From contig NZ_JAANIH010000081.1 in assembly GCF_014529705.1 (NCBI RefSeq), positions 1 to 36,235 on the forward strand: DNA of 36,235 nt. The letters are read 5' to 3'. The position numbers and the translations under genes are program-made. Each line of letters starts with the position of its first letter. Position 1 is the first letter of the stretch. Shown piece by piece: positions 33,357 to 36,235 of the stretch. The DNA is from Bradyrhizobium campsiandrae. GTDB taxonomy: Bacteria; Pseudomonadota; Alphaproteobacteria; Rhizobiales; Xanthobacteraceae. Under the pieces are notes generated by a model that was not told the origin of the DNA, did not search any database, and saw nothing but the letters and a program-made list of their open reading frames with translations.

Positions 33357-33794
33357 ATGACAATGAAGCTCATTATGTCAGCGACTGACGGCTCCGAAGG
33401 TGCGGAGCGGGCTGTGATGGCTGCGGCTGACCTTGCGAAAGCATTCAACGCGAAATTGTTGATCGTGCACGTCAGTGAAGACGTATTCTCCAACAAGGAC
33501 CTCAGGCTGCTTGATCAGCTCCGGGTGGCTGAGGGTGACGCATTGGAGGAACTCAGTCGCAGAATTCTGGCGAATGCAAAGGTGGTCGCTCAGAATCATG
33601 GCGCACTGAATATTAAGACCATGACTGGGGGCGGAGACCCGACGAAGGTGCTTATAGAGACCATCAAACGTGAACATGCGGACGCGATCGTGCTCGGACG
33701 GCGGGGGCGGGGGCAGCTCGCAGGCCTTCTGCTCGGCAGTGTTTCGCAGAAGCTGTCATGCCTTGCACCATGCATGGTAATCATCGTCCCGTGA
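33357..33794 (+). CDS. single-domain universal stress protein (UspA family)
   Basis: A 145-residue UspA protein beginning MTMKLIMSATDGSEGAERAV, with the ATP-binding signature at the end: GRRGRGQLAGLLLGSVSQKL (G-x2-G-x9-G-S). This suggests the nucleotide-binding type, unlike the tandem protein at 2413. The ATG at 33357 has a strong ggaggg site 7 nt upstream; the open frame begins slightly earlier at 33342. It lies 33 bp after yhhJ and is probably the last gene of the operon. UspA proteins beside phasins and FixK-type boxes are typical of oxygen-limitation responses in related bacteria. Confidence 0.92.
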   Translation: MTMKLIMSATDGSEGAERAVMAAADLAKAFNAKLLIVHVSEDVFSNKDLRLLDQLRVAEGDALEELSRRILANAKVVAQNHGALNIKTMTGGGDPTKVLIETIKREHADAIVLGRRGRGQLAGLLLGSVSQKLSCLAPCMVIIVP

Positions 33795-34377
33795 TTTCTC
33801 AACTCAATCAATTATTGCGAGCCCATGGGAGAGAGATGTCGAGCCGCTTTCTCCAGCAGCAAAGCTGATCGGCGGAAGCGGATGAAATCTTCCCAGATGG
33901 AGCCGCCTCACCCTTCTTCGAGATGCAGGATCGCCCGAGCGAGGCATGAAGATTTCTTCGCGGGCCGGGTCCCGGTTCGTGTCCCAAGGCTGGGCCAGAG
34001 GACCGGCAGGCTCAACATTCCTGCTTGATTGCGCTGCCGCTCGCGGTAGTGCGGGAGCTTCTGCAAAAGCTGAGAGGCTGCAGCGGTCATGATAAGTCCG
34101 GTGAGATCACCGCTCGCAGAGGAGAGCAAGGACCACCATGACCGTCCGTCCAGTCGCCCCCTCAAGATTCTCAAGTCAAGACCGCACCGCCCATTGCTGC
34201 CGAGGGACCAGCGCTACTGACGACTGGGCCCGGAATAGACCCAGATCAACACACCTCCATGTCCGAAAGCCAATCTTGAATGGCGCGTGCGCCAGCTGCC
34301 CACACTTAGAGTCCAGCCATGACCACGACGGCATATCAGCAAGCTCCTCCAGCTCCAATAAATCCAGGCGGGAATGG
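33795..34377. other. No intact gene; possible remains of a PHB-type gene
   Basis: After uspA no frame is convincing. An ATG at 34138 follows a caagga site and opens MTVRPVAPS. A one-base change of frame then gives QVKTAPPIAAEGPALLTTGP and IDPDQHTSMSESQS before a stop. This looks like a genuine but broken N-terminus of unknown identity. A polyhydroxybutyrate synthase start would suit the phasin-rich surroundings but cannot be shown. Confidence 0.35.
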
Positions 34378-34897
34378 GCACGAATCGGCAAACCGCTGGA
34401 CGATTACCGCGAGGCCAACCTGCGCGACTATGACGGCTACACACGTACTTTCTCTTCGGACCGGGCGCGCGCGCTGCCCGACGGGCTTCCCGGCGGCCTC
34501 AACATTGCCCATGAAGCGCTCGACCGTCATGTGAGGGCGGGTCGAGGCGACAAGCTCGCGCTGCGCTGGATCGCGCGCGACGGCGCGATCCGCGATCTCA
34601 GCTATGCTTGGCTCGGAGGTAAACCGCTTCGCCAACACTTTGGTGCAGCACGGAGTAAGGAAGGGCGAACGCGTCTTCTCGCTGCTTGAACGGGTGCCGG
34701 AGCTCTACATCGCCGCCTTCGGCACGCTGAAGAATGGCAGTGTTTTCTCCCCGCTGTTTTCAGCGCTCGGACCCGAACCGATCAAAACGCGCATGACAAT
34801 TGGCGAATCCAAGCCGCTGATCACTAGCGAAGCCTTTTATCGGCGCAAGAGCCTTCCGGCCGCGGGAAGCATCGCGCGAAATGCATGCCTGAGCTAG
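34378..34897 (+). pseudogene. AMP-dependent acyl-CoA synthetase, N-terminal fragment with frameshift
   Basis: The first part, in the frame ending at 34689, reads RIGKPLDDYREANLRDYDGY, then LPDGLPGGLNIAHEALDRHV and GDKLALRWIARDGAIRDLSYA. Near 34608 the frame changes and continues LGSEVNRFANTLVQHGVRKG, FSLLERVPELYIAAFGTLKN and GSVFSPLFSALGPEPIKTRM, a typical acetyl-/propionyl-CoA synthetase-like N-terminal domain. Similarity stops at EAFYRRK and the frame closes at 34895-34897. The AMP-binding and CoA-ligation motifs further on are missing. It is a dead remnant. Confidence 0.78.
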
Positions 34898-34909
34898 GGG
34901 ACCACGCCG

Positions 34910-35043
34910 ATGAGCACTGATGGCATCATTCTTGTCACCGGCGGCAGCCGCGGCATCGGCGCTGCGACCGCAACTCGAGTTCGCCGGCATCACGACTTTG
35001 AATTCTGCGCATCCTGTCCAAAAGTGATCGGCGGCGGTCATTG
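34910..35043 (+). pseudogene. short-chain dehydrogenase, N-terminal stub
   Basis: An ATG at 34910 starts MSTDGIILVTGGSRGIGAAT, the nucleotide-binding TGGSRGIG motif of a short-chain dehydrogenase. After about 25 codons the similarity ends and the frame stops within 45 codons. The DNA after about 34985 resembles neither SDR nor the next gene and may be an insertion-sequence edge, but no repeat could be established. Confidence 0.6.
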
Positions 35044-35086
35044 AACCCCTTTGGAATTTCCGGGAAGGGGCCAGAAGCGGCCGGGT

Positions 35087-35860
35087 CTAGCGCGGCTGCA
35101 TTCGCGCGCCTGCGTCAATGCTGATCGTCGTGGCGTTGAGATAGGCATTCTCGGCAATGTGGTTGACCAGACTGGCGAACTCGTCGGGTTGCCCCATCCT
35201 GTTCGGATAAAGGATCATACGGTCGACGATCGACTGCGAAACCTTCGGCGGCATGCCGGCGACCATGCCGGTGTCGAACAGCCCAGGCGCGATGGAGACG
35301 ACACGAATGCCGTATTCAGCAAGATCACGCGCGACAGGCAAGGTGAGGCCGACCACGCCGGCCTTGCTGGCACTGTAGGCCGCCTGTCCCACCTGCCCTT
35401 GCGACGCTGCACCGGACGCGGTGTTGATGATGACGCCCCGTTCGCCGCTCGCGCCCTCTGGCTGGTTGCGGGTCATGGCCAACGCCGCAAAGCGGATGAT
35501 GTTGAAGGTGCCGGTGAGATTGATGCCGACAACCTTATTCCAGGTCGCCAGCGGAAACGGCTGCCCCTTTGATACGGTCTTGGCTGCATCGGCGACGCCG
35601 GCACAATTGACGGCGATATGAACAGCCTGGAATGCTTCGAGCACGGCGTCGACGCCGGAGCTGACGCTGGTCTCGTCGGCAACGTCGACAACACGCCCGA
35701 ACGCCGCGCTCCCCAGTTCCCGGCAAAGATCGGCGAGCCGCGACTCGTCACGATCGAAGGCGGCGACGCGCACGCCCGCTTTCGCCAGTGTGACGCACGA
35801 TGCCCGCCCGAGCCCCGACGCAGCGCCGGTCACGATCGCAACTTTTCCATCCAACTGCAT
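35087..35860 (-). CDS. short-chain dehydrogenase/reductase, 3-hydroxyacyl-CoA dehydrogenase-like
   Basis: A complete 257-residue SDR. The cofactor motif TGAASGLG follows MQLDGKVAIV, and a DRD sequence at the end of the second strand (RVAAFDRDESRL) indicates NAD preference. NCAG, the catalytic Ser in IINTASGAASQGQVGQ, and YSASK (Tyr and Lys) are all present. The QGQVGQAAYSASKAGVVGLT block resembles type II 3-hydroxyacyl-CoA dehydrogenase (HSD17B10-like). The ATG at 35860 is preferred over upstream in-frame starts by alignment with MQLDGKVAIVTG. It lies 16 bp after a thiolase C-terminus on the same strand, so the two once formed a beta-oxidation-type operon. Confidence 0.9.
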   Translation of the reverse strand: MQLDGKVAIVTGAASGLGRASCVTLAKAGVRVAAFDRDESRLADLCRELGSAAFGRVVDVADETSVSSGVDAVLEAFQAVHIAVNCAGVADAAKTVSKGQPFPLATWNKVVGINLTGTFNIIRFAALAMTRNQPEGASGERGVIINTASGAASQGQVGQAAYSASKAGVVGLTLPVARDLAEYGIRVVSIAPGLFDTGMVAGMPPKVSQSIVDRMILYPNRMGQPDEFASLVNHIAENAYLNATTISIDAGARMQPR

Positions 35861-35876
35861 GAGAACCCCTTGTGTA

Positions 35877-36110
35877 TCAGCGGCCAAGAATGGTGATGCA
35901 GGCCACAGCCTCTTCGATGCCCTGAAGGCCGCCGCCGTTTTCAGCGAGCGCGATGCGCGCGCCCTCGACCTGCCGCGGTCCGGCCTCGCCGCGCAGTTGC
36001 GTCACCAGTTCATGCACCTGTCCGATTCCGGTGGCTCCGACGGGATGTCCCTTGGATTCAAGTCCGCCGGACGGATTGACCGGTAGGCGTCCGCCGAGCG
36101 AGGTGTCGCC
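35877..36110 (-). pseudogene. thiolase (SCP2-type), C-terminal fragment
   Basis: The minus-strand frame 36182-35877 matches a thiolase only over its second part: TSLGGRLPVNPSGGLESKGH, then PVGATGIGQVHELVTQLRGE, and ALAENGGGLQGIEEAVACIT to the end. GHPVGATG is the catalytic histidine loop; the C-terminal active-site Cys-like GGG loop is also present. The preceding 25 codons are antisense to another thiolase piece on the plus strand, so the gene is cut at about 36110. It lies 16 bp upstream of the intact SDR. Confidence 0.8.
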
Positions 36111-36235
36111 GCGCTCGCGGCGAAAAAGGCCTATGACAAGGCCGGCATCGGCCCGGACGACGTGTCCGTCGCCGAGGTACATGACGCCACGGCCATGGGC
36201 GAGATCATCCAGATCGAGAATCTCGGATTCTGCGA
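36102..36235 (+). pseudogene. thiolase (SCP2-type), middle fragment in inverted orientation
   Basis: On the plus strand the window ends in a frame reading AALAAKKAYDKAGIGPDDVS, then VAEVHDATAMGEIIQIENLGFC, the segment that in SCP2-type thiolases comes just before LGGRLPVNPSGGLESKGH. The following part lies on the opposite strand right beside it, so the gene was split and one piece flipped. It continues beyond the window, so its far end is not visible. Confidence 0.78.
36107..36122. repeat. Perfect hairpin at the thiolase inversion junction
   Basis: CGCCGC-GCTC-GCGGCG is a perfect 6-bp stem with a 4-nt loop. It sits exactly where the plus-strand and minus-strand thiolase pieces meet, as expected of a fold-back or template-switch event. 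Confidence 0.6.

Noticed and set aside
34985..35086. Edge of an IS21-type element
   Set aside because: The sequence felt familiar but no inverted repeat, duplication or open frame could be shown.
1..36235. CRISPR array, tRNA, rRNA or prophage genes
   Set aside because: No regularly spaced repeats, tRNA-like cloverleaf, rRNA stretch or phage structural gene was recognised on either strand.

Overview
This is a GC-rich window from what looks like an alphaproteobacterium of the Hyphomicrobiales, probably Bradyrhizobium-like. That placement is an inference from gene content: a phasin, a FixK/FNR-type box, tandem universal stress proteins, IS630/IS256/ISL3/IS110/IS1182 debris and TRAP transporters. 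No rRNA, tRNA or CRISPR array was seen. The window is a mosaic of compact intact operons separated by insertion-sequence relics and broken catabolic genes, as in an accessory island.

Layout. (1) 1-714: the end of an IS630-type transposase joined to a truncated IS256-type transposase. (2) 969-3255: a MarR regulator with an SlyA-like operator, an alpha/beta hydrolase and a tandem UspA protein. (3) 3302-9728: an RND efflux pump operon on the minus strand (lipoprotein adaptor, permease, PepSY-type protein), divergent from a TetR/CerR-type regulator with a palindrome between them. (4) 9799-12362: an unusual cluster of two related coiled-coil proteins, one cytosolic and one exported, a small coiled-coil protein and an HdeD-like membrane protein. 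(5) 12540-13989: fused ISL3 and IS110 relics. (6) 14277-22821: the highlight, a tightly packed nine-gene minus-strand operon. It encodes an IclR regulator, a crotonase, a two-subunit B12-dependent acyl-CoA mutase, a class III CoA-transferase, a MeaB GTPase and a DctPQM TRAP transporter. (7) 22881-25657: an acyl-CoA dehydrogenase/IclR fusion relic and an IS1182-type element flanked by CTAG. (8) 26074-27797: two small hypothetical genes and a TetR regulator. (9) 27834-33794: a phasin, a YhiI-RbbA-YhhJ-type ABC exporter and a UspA protein, behind overlapping TetR-type and FixK/FNR-type sites. (10) 33795-36235: remains of fatty-acid or PHB-type genes (acyl-CoA ligase piece, SDR piece, one intact SDR, a thiolase split into opposite orientations).

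The operon at 14277-22821 reads as a self-contained pathway: import a carboxylate (TRAP), activate it by CoA transfer, rearrange its carbon skeleton with a B12 mutase maintained by MeaB, and process the product with a crotonase that resembles acyl-CoA decarboxylases. It parallels the E. coli sbm-argK-ygfG-ygfH operon, but uses a class III CoA-transferase, a split mutase and its own transporter and regulator. The mutase departs from normally conserved active-site positions, so its substrate is probably not plain methylmalonyl-CoA. The operon at 27923-33794 looks like a low-oxygen module in which a TetR repressor and a FixK/FNR activator would compete for overlapping DNA.
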